A stretch of DNA of 64,000 nt from Escallonia rubra (Eukaryota; Streptophyta; Magnoliopsida; Escalloniales; Escalloniaceae): the NCBI GenBank assembly GCA_033065855.1, contig JAVXUO010001781.1, positions 1 to 64,000 of the forward strand, in the 5' to 3' direction. The notes under the pieces were generated by a model. It was given only the letters and a program-made list of their open reading frames with translations. It was not told the origin of the DNA and ran no database searches. How positions within the stretch are numbered: the first letter of the stretch is position 1; every line of letters starts with the position of its first letter. Of the stretch, positions 37,001 through 48,300 are shown in pieces. Position numbers and translations under genes: made by a program.

Positions 37001-40000
37001 TCCATTTAACATAGGTTCTAGGATCCAATTTCTTAGAAGCAATGTACCTTTTGCTACCTGTAACTCCAGCCCTAACACGCTAATGATCAATTTCATCTCT
37101 CTGATGCATAGTTTTCCAAGTCAAGCAGCTACGATGCATATCTCTATATTGTTTGCTGTATCAACATATCTACTAATTAGGTTTCTTAACCAAGTCTCTT
37201 TCATGTAAATTAATTAATTTGGTCAACAAACTTATAAACTAAATATCCATACAAAACAGAAGTATATATTGTGAAACACCCAGAATACTTTTCTTAGAAC
37301 ACTATGATGTATATCTGTATGTCAGTTCTAGAAAAAGATTAGGATGAACGGGAAGCAATTACTAACTGATTATAAGTCACATGAATTTTAGGATGAACGG
37401 GGTTGCATATTATCTTAATTGCACATTATATATAGCATTTGTCGTCTTCTTTATTTGGGAGCTTGCAGACCAAAGGTTAGAAGTAAAACTAATATCAAGA
37501 ATAGAACGACTATATAGCTGGACTCGCTAAACCTTGAGTAAATTTTGAAGTTTGAGTAGAGATTGATTTAAATTTATGAGGACGATAATGACTATTTGTG
37601 CTAAAAGTAGAACGTTTTTTGTAAGAGTTGCAGCAAACCCTACAAGTGCGAGAGCACACGACATGAACTTGTATTGCGGGTCATTTAGATATTCCTAATT
37701 CTGAGTTTTGTATGAAATGGATACGATGTAGTTTGGCTTATGCTAATTAACTGGCAGATACATCATAATGGAAATGAATGATAAGCTTCAGATCAGCTAA
37801 CAAAGTGGTAATTTTTCATTAAAAAAAAAAAAAAACACTATATCATTGCAAGGACATGAACTTTACATGGAGAAGTGTGTCAGTACTCCAACTGCATCAG
37901 CTTGCATTCACTGTGAGCCATAGTTTTGAATCGAGCTTCTGCACTTGAACCTTGAGAGCTGAGTTCTTCCTATAAGTTATAAGGTTTATATAAAAACAGG
38001 TATCCTGGTCAAGCCATACCACCCCCCCTCCAAAAAAATAAAATAAAATAAAGATAAAATAATAATAATGAAATAAAGTCGGCACTGAAGTGATGTTTAT
38101 GACTATGTGTCGTTGTAGAACCCTTCTGTTGAAATAACTATATCTCAGAATGGTCTTTACAGCTTCAAGATGTCGCACACATGTACATGACCTTGGCATG
38201 CCTAAAAGATTATTGCGTGTAAAAGCGCGAGAGGGAGCAAGGGAGGGACAACTTACAGCAGAGTAACCTGTAGAAATCTTCTCCCTAACTATAATATACT
38301 TTTCTACTCGAGCAAGTTAGAAACTTGCTTTTTTTGTTTGATAAAATTGCAAAATTGTGGATGTTGTCTATGAGCTGGACAATTGTGAGCTATCGCGAAC
38401 AGTTTACGAGCACATTTGGCCAAACTTAGATGCTATGCATGTTTTTTTACTTCTGATGCTGCAGTTCTATTAATTACTTATTTGTTGTTAAGTGATGAAT
38501 AAATTTTGTTATCCAATTAATTTGATCCTGCTTTCTGAACATTATTAACAGCATTAATAACTTCAATGTTCCTCGAATGTCAGGCACGGAGGTTTATCAC
38601 CCTCATCGATGAATTGTACAATCATCATTGTCGGCTATTCTGTTCTGCAGCTTCTTCCATTGATGATCTATTTCAGGGAACCGAAGAGGGAGCACTTTTT
38701 GATTTGGAGAGGCAAGTTTTTTTTTTTCCCAAAAATATTTATGCCTGATAGTCTGAAACAAAGTCGATAATGGGCCTGAGGTATTGTTTCTTCGTCGCCA
38801 AGTAGTTGTTCAATAAGAAGCATTCTTTATCACTTTCCTTTATTGTGTGATCCCCGGCCCGTCCATGTTAAGAGACGAACCAAAGTTGAACCTGGTGCAA
38901 ACTGCACTTATAAAAAGGGACCAGCTACACATGACCTTGTGGGGCAATAATGGTTTCTTACGATCTAAATTTTTGTAGGAAAAAGAACATTTGGAGTATG
39001 CTGAAGTAGTATGTTTTTATCTTACAACCTACCACAAATATAACATGTTTTCTCTCTCCTTTTTTCTCCCGCTTGCCCCCATGCTGAAGTAGTATGGTTT
39101 TTCCTTACAATTTACCAAAAGATAATATGTATCATGGCCAGAGAGTGTCATACTGTCCGTTGACATAATAGTCTCAAGGGAAAAGGCAACACCTGTACCA
39201 GCACTCTTTCATCTTCTAACAGCTCGGAAAGGGCAACATAAACTGATAAGTCAAATGGTTGGAGTGATTACATTGGTTTACATGGAGTACAATTTTTGGG
39301 CCCATGATGAGAAGTTTCAGCAGGAAGTGAACATGTGTGAGAGAGAGGGACAGAAAGAGAGATGCAAAGAAGCTCTAGGCTCCATATACCATGTTACATG
39401 AGAACAAAAGGAACGACATAAATCTCATTACAATCTAGACAGTCTTATTACAAAGAGGATAAGGAAATAGATAAACCCTAGACTACCCAACGTACAATAT
39501 TACCACTAATATGAAATAACACAGACTTACATGAACATATGGTAATTAACCACAATTTTGTACCTTGTATACATCATTATTGTAGTTTATGGTAAAGTCT
39601 GTTGGATATATTTCATTCTTGAAGATACTTGTATAAGTTTGTCAAAATTAACTGATGATGTTCATATAAATTGTCTTCAGTTCGTCTGTGGTTGGTAGTT
39701 AGTTGTCTTAATTAAGATGATTCACAAAATTGTGTCTTTGTGCTCTTTTTCCAGCTTCCAATTTGAAACAGAGACTGAAGGTGCAAAACTCCGTCGTGAT
39801 GTCTTGGCAGAAGGCAATGCAGGTTCAGGAGGTGCACCAGCCGGAATTGTTTCCATGCTATCTGGGCAAGAGGAGATGTTTGCGTTCCGTAGAGCTGTAA
39901 GTGGCTTTCATGTCATGGTTCCACTAATGATGTTTGATATCCACACATACACGCAAACCAGCAAAGCATGAAAAATAGGAATGGCGGTGTTACTTACTGT

Positions 40001-41149
40001 TAGTGTTCTTTTCCATACAGGATTTAATCTGAAAGAAGGTAGTATTGTTGTTTACAAATGCATGTAGAGCGCGGTGTGGGGGGAGAGGGTCAATTAAACA
40101 GCGTTCAGCTATTTGAAGATACAGCTTTGTCAATTAATTATGCCAATCATGTCAACCAACAATAGATAGCATCGATTAGGAAATAAATGCGAGAAGCTAT
40201 AAAAGAAATATGCCAATGGCTATCATGGTTCGTGCCCCTCAAGTGTAAGTCCCATCTTAAGCATTCTTCATAAGAGATCAACCTGGACTTTGCACTGTTC
40301 CCTTTGCTTCAACTGGTGCAGATGCCATCATTTTACGGCATTCCTCCTCAATACAAGGGCGGCGCAAACAAGCTCCTTTTTCACAAGTTAAAGAACCCAC
40401 ATCTCTAAGTAACAGAGTATCTGGTTCTCTCTGGGCCACAATCTCCACCTGTCACTGCCACTGCTACCATTATGTGCTATTAAAACTCTTACCTTCTCAA
40501 ACCACAACTACTGCGGCCATTTGCCACCATCATTGGCACTACTCGACAATCATGACAATTACCACCAACTGAATGCAAAAATGTATTGACACCCTTGTAA
40601 TTTTAAGAGTGAGACTCAGATCATGTTGCCTGCAAAGATATCCCAAACTATTGCAATTTTTAGTTTCTAATGCAAGTAAATTTCACGTATGCTGAATTTC
40701 ATGGTTGAATGATTTGCATATAGGAGACGAGTGCTTTTGCCAAAATCAGACAGAACCTTACCAACTTGAAATGTGGAATACTGGAATGTATTAGGCTGAG
40801 AGATCTTGATTTAAAGTTGGAATTCTGAATAGAACAAGATAATAAGTATATCCTTCATAAAGCTGCAAAAGATTATGTCCTGGTTTCATGCTTGTCATTA
40901 GTGCGATGGAGTTCTGTTCCAAACGTCTGACGACTGGTGACCATCTTATGCCCCAAAATGCGGTTAATCCTCGCAAAGCTGGTTACAGAATTGAGACATT
41001 GTGTTGAACAGATTTTTTTTTTGCAGGCCTCTCGGCTAATAGAAATGCAAACACCTCTTTACCTAGAAGGAGTTCGGGATCTTCATCCCTATTTCCAGAT
41101 GGAGCAGAATGAATACGAGAATGATGCTGCAAGAACTTTAAATAAGTAA
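17181..41149 (+). CDS. AFG1/LACE1-like mitochondrial AAA ATPase, 14 exons
   Basis: Exons: 17181-17304, 18442-18578, 18661-18803, 19617-19762, 20002-20081, 24562-24819, 26072-26182, 26438-26560, 31731-31852, 31931-32000, 32141-32233, 38584-38711, 39755-39896, 41027-41149. They join in phase to 1,800 nt (599 residues plus stop). Residues 1-30 are Arg/Ser-rich with no acidic residue before Asp23, as in a mitochondrial targeting peptide. The P-loop GNVGSGKT is at 179-186, split between exons 4 and 5. Walker B ILCFDE is at 289-294, and the sensor-type ATSNR at 322-326. The C-terminal part holds LCGRPVGAADY, RRFITLIDELY and ASRLIEMQTPLYLEG blocks typical of the family. Yeast and human members have about 509 and 481 residues; the plant form is longer near the N-terminus and between the two Walker motifs. 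AFG1 proteins act at the mitochondrial inner membrane in quality control of respiratory subunits, especially complex IV. Introns 5 and 12 appear to start with GC. I see no frameshift or in-frame stop, so the gene looks functional. Confidence 0.95.
17441..18020. repeat. diverged tandem duplication in AFG1 intron 1
   Basis: Sequence around 17441-17640 recurs at about 17823-18020, offset near 381 bases. Shared strings are GATTGGCTT.TTAG, CGGCAT.ATGTAT and TTCATAATTTTT. The left copy contains a complete Stowaway-like MITE; the right copy contains only the diverged left end of it. Confidence 0.65.
17519..17737. mobile_element. Stowaway-like MITE in AFG1 intron 1
   Basis: Left end ATTCCTTCCGTTTCATAATT and right end, read in reverse, ATACTCCCTCCGTTTTTTTG are inverted copies of the plant CTCCCTCCGT terminus. 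The element is about 220 bp, AT-rich and non-coding. The flanking bases are compatible with a TA target. Confidence 0.7.
20082..24561 (+). other. AFG1 intron 5, GC-AG type (4,480 bp)
   Basis: Family alignment requires His-Glu-Ala-Met-Leu across this junction. Exon 5 ends CAT GAG and the next bases are GCGAGT; exon 6 starts GCC ATG CTT after an AG. The nearby GT at 20086 would break the frame. A GC donor with an otherwise strong AG|GCRAGT match is the simplest reading. The intron has no gene; AT-rich hAT-like debris (about 20980-21320) and a TRIM-like remnant (22800-23010) are visible. Confidence 0.8.
22800..23010 (-). mobile_element. possible TRIM/Copia LTR remnant
   Basis: Read on the minus strand the segment has CAAGTCCCACATCGAAAG near one end and, about 150 bases later, TGGTACCAAAGTGACTC, resembling an LTR start followed by an initiator-Met tRNA primer site (TGGTATCAGAGC). 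Both matches are partial. Confidence 0.3.
27312..30285. mobile_element. Stowaway-like element split by a LINE (AFG1 intron 8)
   Basis: The left end ATACTCCCTCCGTCCCAAC and the right end in reverse ATTACTCCCGCCATCCCAG are inverted copies of the CTCCCTCCGTCCC terminus, flanked by TA. Without the LINE the element would be about 720 bp and non-coding. Its right part carries a (CT)n run at about 29739-29758 and a CCACC-rich patch. Confidence 0.6.
27444..29695 (-). mobile_element. truncated L1-type LINE (AFG1 intron 8)
   Basis: Minus-strand fragments match plant LINE ORF2: reverse transcriptase near 29628-29380 (FIPKVP, KDFRPIACCNVIKCI), the RT-to-zinc-region linker at 28591-28126 (CHAYIIKQRNFW, GYRVVYDAGSTIDAKLS), and a zf-RVT-like end at 27943-27656 (GAVTVYCLWDARNKVIF). 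The 3' end shows a short A-tail, seen as T7 on the plus strand. Direct repeats CTTACCTCAGATTC (27430-27443) and CTTATCTCAGATTC (29696-29709) flank the block: a 14-bp target duplication with one mismatch. The element is 5'-truncated, has stops and frameshifts, and lies antisense to the host gene. Confidence 0.85.
31013..31084. repeat. compound (CT)n(CA)n microsatellite
   Basis: About 14 CT units run directly into about 22 CA units, without interruption, in AFG1 intron 8. It is probably length-polymorphic. Confidence 0.95.
32788..33989. mobile_element. Mutator-like TIR element with GC-rich interior (AFG1 intron 11)
   Basis: Terminal inverted repeats of about 112 bases, roughly 95% identical, start GGGGAAAATAGGGAATGACC at both ends. 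The element is flanked by the perfect 9-bp direct repeat TTTGTTAAA (32779-32787 and 33990-33998), the target-duplication size of the Mutator superfamily. It encodes no transposase. The interior (about 33230-33725) is sharply GC-rich compared with the TIRs and holds a (GGGGAA)n-like run, plus a stretch resembling a plant 5' UTR (AAATTAGGGTTTCTCTTCTCC region at 33216). This makes it a Pack-MULE candidate. The 134-codon frame through the G-rich repeat is not convincing as a gene. Confidence 0.85.
34371..34717. repeat. 173-bp tandem duplication in AFG1 intron 11
   Basis: Two adjacent units, offset 173 bases, are nearly identical. Both contain TTTCACTAAGAAAGTTGG, AAGGACGCACACTAACAC and TTCCTGATAAGCAAAC. 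Few substitutions separate them, so the duplication is recent relative to surrounding repeats. Confidence 0.9.
36691..37017. mobile_element. short TIR element (about 330 bp) in AFG1 intron 11
   Basis: The left end AGGCTATGTTACATGGACTC is the inverted copy of the right end, which reads in reverse AACCTATGTTAAATGGACTT. Both sides continue into GTCGGACAC-type motifs. This arrangement is common in plant non-autonomous DNA transposons. No coding capacity. Confidence 0.6.
38712..39754 (+). other. AFG1 intron 12, GC-AG type
   Basis: Exon 12 ends with GAG AG and the intron starts GCAAGT, a perfect GC-AG donor consensus (AG|GCAAGT). The acceptor ends CCAG. The join gives Glu-Ser-Phe-Gln-Phe, as expected for the family. 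The nearest GT downstream would shift the frame into a stop. Confidence 0.85.
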
Positions 41150-41251
41150 ATTCGTTGTATGCATATCTCTCTTCTTAACTTCTCCTATTTGTTTGACAAT
41201 TTTTCTGGAATTTCAAGTTTATGTTGTTGTTGGTTGATGAAATGATATATC

Positions 41252-41257
41252 AATAAA
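41252..41257 (+). terminator. poly(A) signal of the AFG1-like gene
   Basis: A canonical AATAAA lies 103 bases after the stop codon, preceded by T/G-rich sequence, as expected of a plant near-upstream element. Confidence 0.55.
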
Positions 41258-42284
41258 AATTGATCCATTGGAGGTTCATGACTCTCAATTACAATGATGT
41301 TTTTTTTTCTTCTTCCAAAATTTATTTGATTGTGCCAGATATGTTAATAGCGCAAACAAAGCCCTTATGATTGCTGATGAATTTAGAAATTAGGTTTCTT
41401 GCGTATTCAACCAAAAACTATAGCAATGCTTACTTCTCCATAACAGGCTCTTATGTTTTTGGGTGACAGTTAGAGGTGTGCATTCTTGCGTAAACTAGGT
41501 ACGTGGAATTCTGGAAAGGTTAAAATGACAGCAGCCACCCATAAATGCGGTATGCAGTGAGTGCTTGAAAAGAGAATGTGTAGGTGTCAAATCTGACTGT
41601 TTTTTGGGTCCATTGGAGGTCACTTAGGCAGGGGCTACATGATCTTGGGTAGCCGTCCCCCGCACTTGATAGTCCACCCGGATCCCTGGTAGAGGAGAGA
41701 GTTGATCAAAGGCCTTCTGGTGGGGAGAGTTGATCAAAGGCCTCTTGATAGTCCACATTCAACCGACCCTTTACTTTCTTTAATTTGTTTACATCACGAG
41801 TGACTTTTTCAATCCTCTCTCTGCCATTCTAATTGAACAACCGGAACTCTGGTGCCATCACATTCATCATCAGAGGATATACCTACCATCCAGCAGCTGT
41901 GTTCACTGCGCAACCCCATTTAAAGCACAAAAGTATGAAAACACCTAATCATGATACAAGCGTTCTCAGCCACCTGAGCATTCAATAAGAACCAAGCTCC
42001 TGCTGTCCGCACATTGATCTTCAGCATGGCGACCTATTGACATGGCATCAAAAGATCTTCAAAGGTTAGGGGAATAATAGTATATTGTGTCACTAAAGCC
42101 ACTGCCTTCCTTTAACGTTTGCTACGCTAGGGGATCCTAATCCCCTCTCAAGTTGGTTGTCTATGAAAACTATGGTTAGAATTTATTGACAATGGTAACA
42201 ATCATTGGGTGGTACATCATTCATCTTTTCTTTTCTTTTTTTGTTGAAGAAATCGGTCCTCTCTATGAGTGTACGAGAACGGAT

Positions 42285-42430
42285 GACCACTATGAATCCC
42301 TAGGTTATCGTTGTTAGTTTTCTGGAGGTCTGTGTCTCGTGCTTCTACTTTTGAAACAACTGACCGGTATGAATCCCTAGGTTATCATTGTTCGTATTCT
42401 GGAGGCCTGCGTCTTCCTGCGTCTATAATG
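42285..42430. repeat. 77-bp tandem duplication
   Basis: TATGAATCCCTAGGTTATC, followed by TGTT and TTCTGGAGG, occurs twice with an offset of 77 bases (from 42285 and 42362). The two units differ by several substitutions. Confidence 0.75.
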
Positions 42431-42479
42431 AAAGGCACTATAACTTCTTGTAGCCTAGTTTTGATGGATATTGGCCACG

Positions 42480-42528
42480 AAACTATATTGGCTTGTTAAG
42501 ATAGCATCTTAACAAACCAATATAGTTT
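42480..42528. repeat. near-perfect 23-bp hairpin with 3-base loop
   Basis: The arm 42480-42502 and its inverse 42506-42528 match at 22 of 23 positions, separated by AGC. The single mismatch would be a G-U pair in RNA. There is no following T-run typical of a terminator. Confidence 0.8.
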
Positions 42529-42999
42529 GAAACAGGGATTTCAGAAACTCTCTGTTGGAATAAGTCACCAAACTTTAAAGCACTTCCTCTATGTACACCT
42601 CCTTTTACTGTATTCTCTCTCTTGTTTTTTTTTCACAGCTAGCAAATTGATCAAGATCAATGAATTGACAGCAAACTGACCAAATTGAGTATCATTCACG
42701 TAGGGAACAACATGCCAGTGCCCATTTTCTTTTTAATTTAATACTATAAGTTACTCTTATGCTTACTGTTAAGTTATTTATTTGTGACCACGCTTTAAGA
42801 CTTCATAAATTGTGAATGGGTATATTTCACTTTTCTCCCTCGTACTTTGCCCTGATTTTCCAGTTTTCTTGAAATTATTCATTTTTTTATTAAAAAAAAG
42901 AGATATACATAGTTTCAAGCTAGAGTGCCTTATGGCCATACAAATTAACGTACCCAAAATAAAAGACATACATATTACAGAGCATAAATACGTAGCCCA

Positions 43000-45900
43000 C
43001 ATCAAGCACACCTATCCTTTAGCTGCATATATTATCCATCACCCAGTCTTGGTAAACCGTCATTCGGGCCTGGCATGCAAAAAGAGCTAAGGATCTCGCT
43101 TGTTTCAAAAGTTGTGGGGCAGTCTTGGTGAAATTTATTCAAAAGATGACATAGGTCATATATGATCGGTGCCACCGTGTCAAAGATATCGTCATGTCCC
43201 GACATCTGTGACAAAAGAAAATGAGATGTTGTCAATACATTCAAATGAAAGAATTTCTTTTGTAAAGCCCAATTAGTAGCAATTAAAAGGGAATGTGATA
43301 GAGCAGTATAATTATCCGATGCGATGCACGAGAAAGGGGCAGAGCCGTAGTGAGTGTTATTTTTATAGGAAGATACTCCGATTCCTACCCTAAGTCTTTT
43401 GGTGTCAAAACAAGAATGAATATATATAGATATAGGGGTGGTGTCTATGCTAGAGCAAGATGAGCTGTGTACGGACATGGGTAAGTTTAGTTGTAGAGAT
43501 GGGTGGGGATTTCGATGTCGATGTGGTGGGTAGTTAGGCTGAGGTAAGTTTCGGGGAACATTAGTAAGCCTATGGGAGTACTTATAGATGGTGTCAGCAA
43601 GAGCTTTAATATGGTGTATTATGGTTAGCGATTTGAAAGGGGTTTGCTGAAAGATTAATTTATTTTTGTGTACAAATAGACCAAATAGTGGTAAAGAAGT
43701 AGATGATTGCTATCTAAGGTTGGCGCTGGGTGGCATTCGGGGCAATCCAAGCTATAAGCCATTCCTTGAAGGTACATCCTAATTCTGACGTTCTTATCCC
43801 ATCGGTATTCCAAACTAGATAGGGCGAACCATCGTGCAGAGGAAGAAAGCATGATTTGTATCTTCTGGATGCGCGTTGCAAAGCGGGCATATGTTCGTAT
43901 CCACGACTTTGACCTTTATTATGGTTAGCGGTTTGAACGGGGTTTGCCGAAAGATTAATTTATTTCTGTGTGTACAAATAGACCAAATAGTGGTAAAGAA
44001 GTAGATGATTGCTATCCAAGGTTGGCGCCGGGCGGCATTCGGGGCAATCCAAGCTATAAGCCATTCCTTGAAGGTACATCCTAATTTTGACGTTCTTATC
44101 CCAGCGGTATTCCAAACTAGATAGGGCGAACCATTGTGTAGAGGAAGAAAGCATGATTTGTATCTTTTGGATTCGCGTTGCAAAGCGGGCATATTTTCGT
44201 ATCCACGACTTTGACCTTTGAAAGATTTGAATATAGGGGGTAACCTCTCCCAAAGAATTTGCCATGTTAAGAAGCTGATTTTTAGGGATATCGGAAGGTT
44301 CCACAGTTTCCTCCAAACGTCATTTGGAAACAATTGTGATGGGATAGGTGATTTGGGTAGATATCTGAGGGTGATTGAGTAACGGGCATAAATCAGGTTG
44401 TATGCTGACGCCACAGAAAAGTTTCCATCCCTCGTGAAGCCCTAGACTTGTTGATCTTCAAAATCATTCTTTGCACACATGAATGGCTTGGATTTGCATG
44501 CCAATCTTGCTTGGAAAAAGACTGTTAATTTTCTGGCAGCCCCATGTGCTATTTCTTATCAAATCACAGACCATTTGACATGACTGGATAATAGTCCTCC
44601 CTTGGATAGGTGGGGTAGTAGGATGCTCAGGGATCCAGTAATCGTTCCAAATGTTCATCTTCTTGCCATTTCCAACCTACCACTGTAATCCTTCCATGAG
44701 AGTTTGCCTGCCAACCAGGATACCACGCCATATTGGTGAGAAATTACTTGAATTTGGGGATTCAAGGAACGGTTGGCGAGTACAGTATTTGCCATAAAAT
44801 ACTATGGCAAGAAGGGTATCCTACTCAACCCATATTTTCCACGCTATTTTGCCCAGCCATGCCTGATTAAGGAGCCGTAGATGTTTAAAAGCTAGACCAC
44901 CAGCTAAAAGAGGTCCGCATAGAGCCTGCCAATTGATCCAATGGATCCCCCAGTGTGCATCCTTTCCTAATTACCAGAAGTTGCCTAACAACGATTCAAA
45001 TTTTGCTGCAGACATGGGTTAGGAAGTGCCAAACATGCATATGATAGATAAGCATAGAATATAAAACATATTTTATTAAAGTAGCCTGTCCAACTTTGTT
45101 TAGGAGAAGGCCTTTCCAAGTAGCACAGCGATCCCTGATCCGATCGATAAGATTCCTAAAGAAATCCTTCTTTTTTGTGATGATGTCCAGAGTTCCCCCA
45201 AGGTAGGTGCCATAAACACATGACATATTAAATCCCAGCGTCCGACGTACGGTGAGGTGAGTGGCTAAGCTGGAGCTGGGGCTAAGAGAAATAGCAGATT
45301 TTTGCTTATTGATTTGTTGACCGGATTCATCACAATATTGTTCGAGAATGCCTTTAATAGAGGATAGAGCTTGACGGCTAATCTTAGTAAAGATCATGAC
45401 ATCGTCAGCGAAGAAGAGATGGTTAATCGGGGGCTACAGAGACCTGTTTTAATGCCATGGATTATGCGGGATTCTTGGCTCCTTTCCAGAGTGCTTGACA
45501 AAGCTTCCGCGCATAGGATGAACATATATGAGGATAGGGGGTCACCTTGCCTAAGGCCACACTGCGGTTGGAAGCGTTCTGATGGGGAGCCATTGACCAG
45601 GATTTCAAAGGAGACCGTAGAAACACATTCCAGGATTAGATGTATCAAATGTGGTGGGAATAGAATTTTATGAAGAACGGTCTCAAGGAATACCAGTTCA
45701 CTCAATCAAAAGCCTTGCTTGTGTCCATCTTGATAACTCCTACACAACTTTTGGCCTTCTAAGTTGCTCGGACTTTATTCGTCAATTCTTGAGCAATGAG
45801 GATATTGTCCACATTATGACGATTAGCAACAAATGCATTCTGGTTAGGGGAGATACGATCTGGAAGAACACCCTTGATGCGATTGGTTTGAGATGATTTT

Positions 45901-48300
45901 GTAAATTTTGTTGCATAGACTGATATGTCTAAAGTCATTCGGTGTCTTCGGATTTTTGCATTTAGGAATAAGCAAAATAAAGGCTTTTATTGGCCACCCT
46001 GAGCATGTGACCTGATCTTAAAAAGTAAAGGACGACCACTGTAATAGGTCTTGCCATAAAGTCCTAGCACTGTTGGTAAACCAAAGCCGGGATTCCATCC
46101 GGTCCAGGCACTTTAAGTTGTTTTATTTGGAACAAAGCTAACTGAACTTCTTTGGCCGAAAAAGGTCTACTTAAATAGTTAATTTGTGAATCCGACAAAC
46201 AACGAGAAATATTCTTAACAACTAATCTCTGAAGTGAAGAGGGAGACTTTGGGGAGGTGGGACTATAAATGTGTTTAAAGTGTCTAACAAGGCAATGGCC
46301 AATATCATGATGGGAGGAATAAGTAACATTTTGTTCGTCTGATAAAGTCAAAATACGGTTTTTATTTCGTCAGATAAGAGTTGAAGTATGGAAAAATTTG
46401 TTGTTATGATATCCCAGCTGAAGCCAATGAGTTTTTGCTTTTTGAGCCCATAAAATCTCTTCACAATCTAGAAGCCATTCCAAGTTTTTTCTTGCATTTT
46501 GCTCCAGAGACCGGGCCATCATATCCGGCATGAAATTTTGAAAGTGAGAAATTTGGTCTAGAGTGTTTTTAATCATTGTATTTAGATTGCCAAAACCTTC
46601 TTTATTCTAGATGTCTAAGTCGTTCATCATAATAGAGCCCCATGATGCTATTTGAAATAGGGGGGAGCCGATGATTTGCTTTTGCCATGCATGAAAACTT
46701 ACCGACTTCCCCGATGGATGCTTGAGCCACATTGCTTTAAAGTGTTAGAGTCGGTATCCAGAAAAAATAGCTGGATTCATATCAAGAAGAAGTGGGGCAT
46801 GATATGATGATTGTATACCAAGGTTAGTGATCGTAGCCTTAGAGAAGATAGCAGTCAACAGTAGTGGAAAAAACTTTATCAAGGCACTCATAGGTACATG
46901 CCTCATTCTGCCGATTGTTGGTCCATCTGAAGGACGGTCCCACCCATTTAATGTCCACAAGATTATGCAACTGAAGAAAATCAGCAAGGATCTCATGTCC
47001 GGGTGTGAAAGTATTATGAGGTCCAGCCTTATCGAAGAGCACCAAGACTTGATTGAAATCTCCCATCAGAAGGATAGGGGATCTGATGGAAGATAAAGAA
47101 TCCGAGATACGGTCTAATGTCTCACGCCTTTTTGCCAGATTCGGGTGACGGGTGACCATAAATAAATCCCCCAACCCATTCTTCACCACTACTCAGTGAA
47201 AAGTTGATTAAAATACAGTTTTTGTCACAGTGCAAAACCGTTCCTCTTAAGTCATATATCCAGCCAACCCACAGCCCGCCTTTCGTCCCATAGATGCCAC
47301 TCGGTTCCACCCCAGTAAAAAGCCGTATAACCCGCTTTAAAGAATTTTCGAGAGACAACATTAACATTTGTTTTTGTTTCTTGTAAAAAAATATATGTAG
47401 CTTTGTACATCCTGGCCATCTTCAATAATGCACGAATTGAGAGGGTATGACCCACCCATCGGCAGTTCCAACACAATTGTATCATTTAAGGTGAAGGGGT
47501 TGTTGAGGTACAACACCCAAAACCCAGTATTTGTTCAACCTATTTCTTTGCCAAAAGGGATTATCCCGAGAAAGTCTAGATCTTTTTCCAGAATAGACTA
47601 GCAATGGTCTATCTGAAAGAAGAGAAAGGCAAACTATCCATTCATGATTAATATCCTCGTCAAAGTCCTAATAGATTTTACTGCCTAGATTATTACGGTG
47701 CCACTTGGTCCACGGAGATAGACCCCTGGATAAAAACCCAATCCCAAGGTTCCCTTGTCTCAGAATTGGAGATTTGGGGTGAGTTGAAGGCCTCGTCTTC
47801 AACAACCAGTTCAGTTTCCTTCTCTTTCCTTTGGGGTCATCGTCTAAACCCCACGAGCATGCATATATAGGCAAACTTAAATCAATAAGTGGCGTAAGAG
47901 ATGAAGAAGGGTGACCTATGGGTGGGTCAGCCAGAAGAGGAGATGATGGTCGCAGTTTTTCCTCGGGTTGTCCTCGTCCGAATGGTCATCAGTCATCAAA
48001 GTGCGCTTGCCAGATCCAGATGGAGAGTGAGGACCTGGCGATGCGTCTAAAGGCATAATCAACATAGAAATTTCCATAGTTGATATATTAGCATCCGATT
48101 CATAATCTGAGGCAACGAACGAGTTTCGTTTTGAGAAGAAATTGGCGTTTCAGTCATAATAGCCTTGATTTTATTATTGAGTGAAATGACTTGCAAAAGG
48201 TTAGAATTCATAGATGATGCATAAGAGGGTGGCAGGGCATGAATGTGGAGAGTAAGATCATTGCGAAGCGTTTCCAAGTCCTCCTAGATAGTATGATCCA
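43000..48300 (-). mobile_element. decayed, nearly full-length L1-type LINE with RNase H
   Basis: Minus-strand fragments follow LINE ORF2 order. The endonuclease lies at 47485-47252 (FLQETKT) and 47189-46839 (LLMGDFNQVL, FRWTNNRQN). A linker follows at 46576-46370 (EEILWAQKAKTHWLQLG). The reverse transcriptase runs from 46351 to 44996: PGPDGIPALVYQ, then GLRQGDPLSSYMF, then the catalytic box FFADD near 45400. The zinc-binding region is at 44658-43815 (IWNDYWIP, NICPLCNAHPEDTNH) and a plant-type RNase H at 43478-43032. The frame is broken many times, including a one-base loss just before FFADD, so the element is dead. Sequence up to 48.3 kb probably holds the ORF1/ORF2 junction, but I cannot identify an ORF1 domain. 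Neither end nor a target duplication could be fixed. Confidence 0.85.
43621..44219. repeat. 300-bp tandem duplication inside the LINE
   Basis: The unit from 43621 recurs at 43921 with about 95% identity; a 2-base insertion makes the later offset 302. It covers the zinc-binding part of the LINE (CPLCNAHPEDTNH), so this domain is encoded twice in succession. The duplication arose after insertion or in the donor copy. Confidence 0.9.

Larger units (their letters stand above)
41258..42879. other. intergenic stretch, no gene seen
   Basis: Only short frames. A local direct repeat (GAGAGTTGATCAAAGGCC) occurs twice near 41697-41745. A 77-base tandem repeat and a hairpin are listed separately. Confidence 0.45.

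Noticed and set aside
43815-44414. 199-codon minus-strand frame as a separate gene
   Set aside because: It is the zinc-binding end of the LINE, extended artificially by the 300-bp duplication.
45371-45673. 100-codon plus-strand frame
   Set aside because: It is antisense to the LINE reverse transcriptase.
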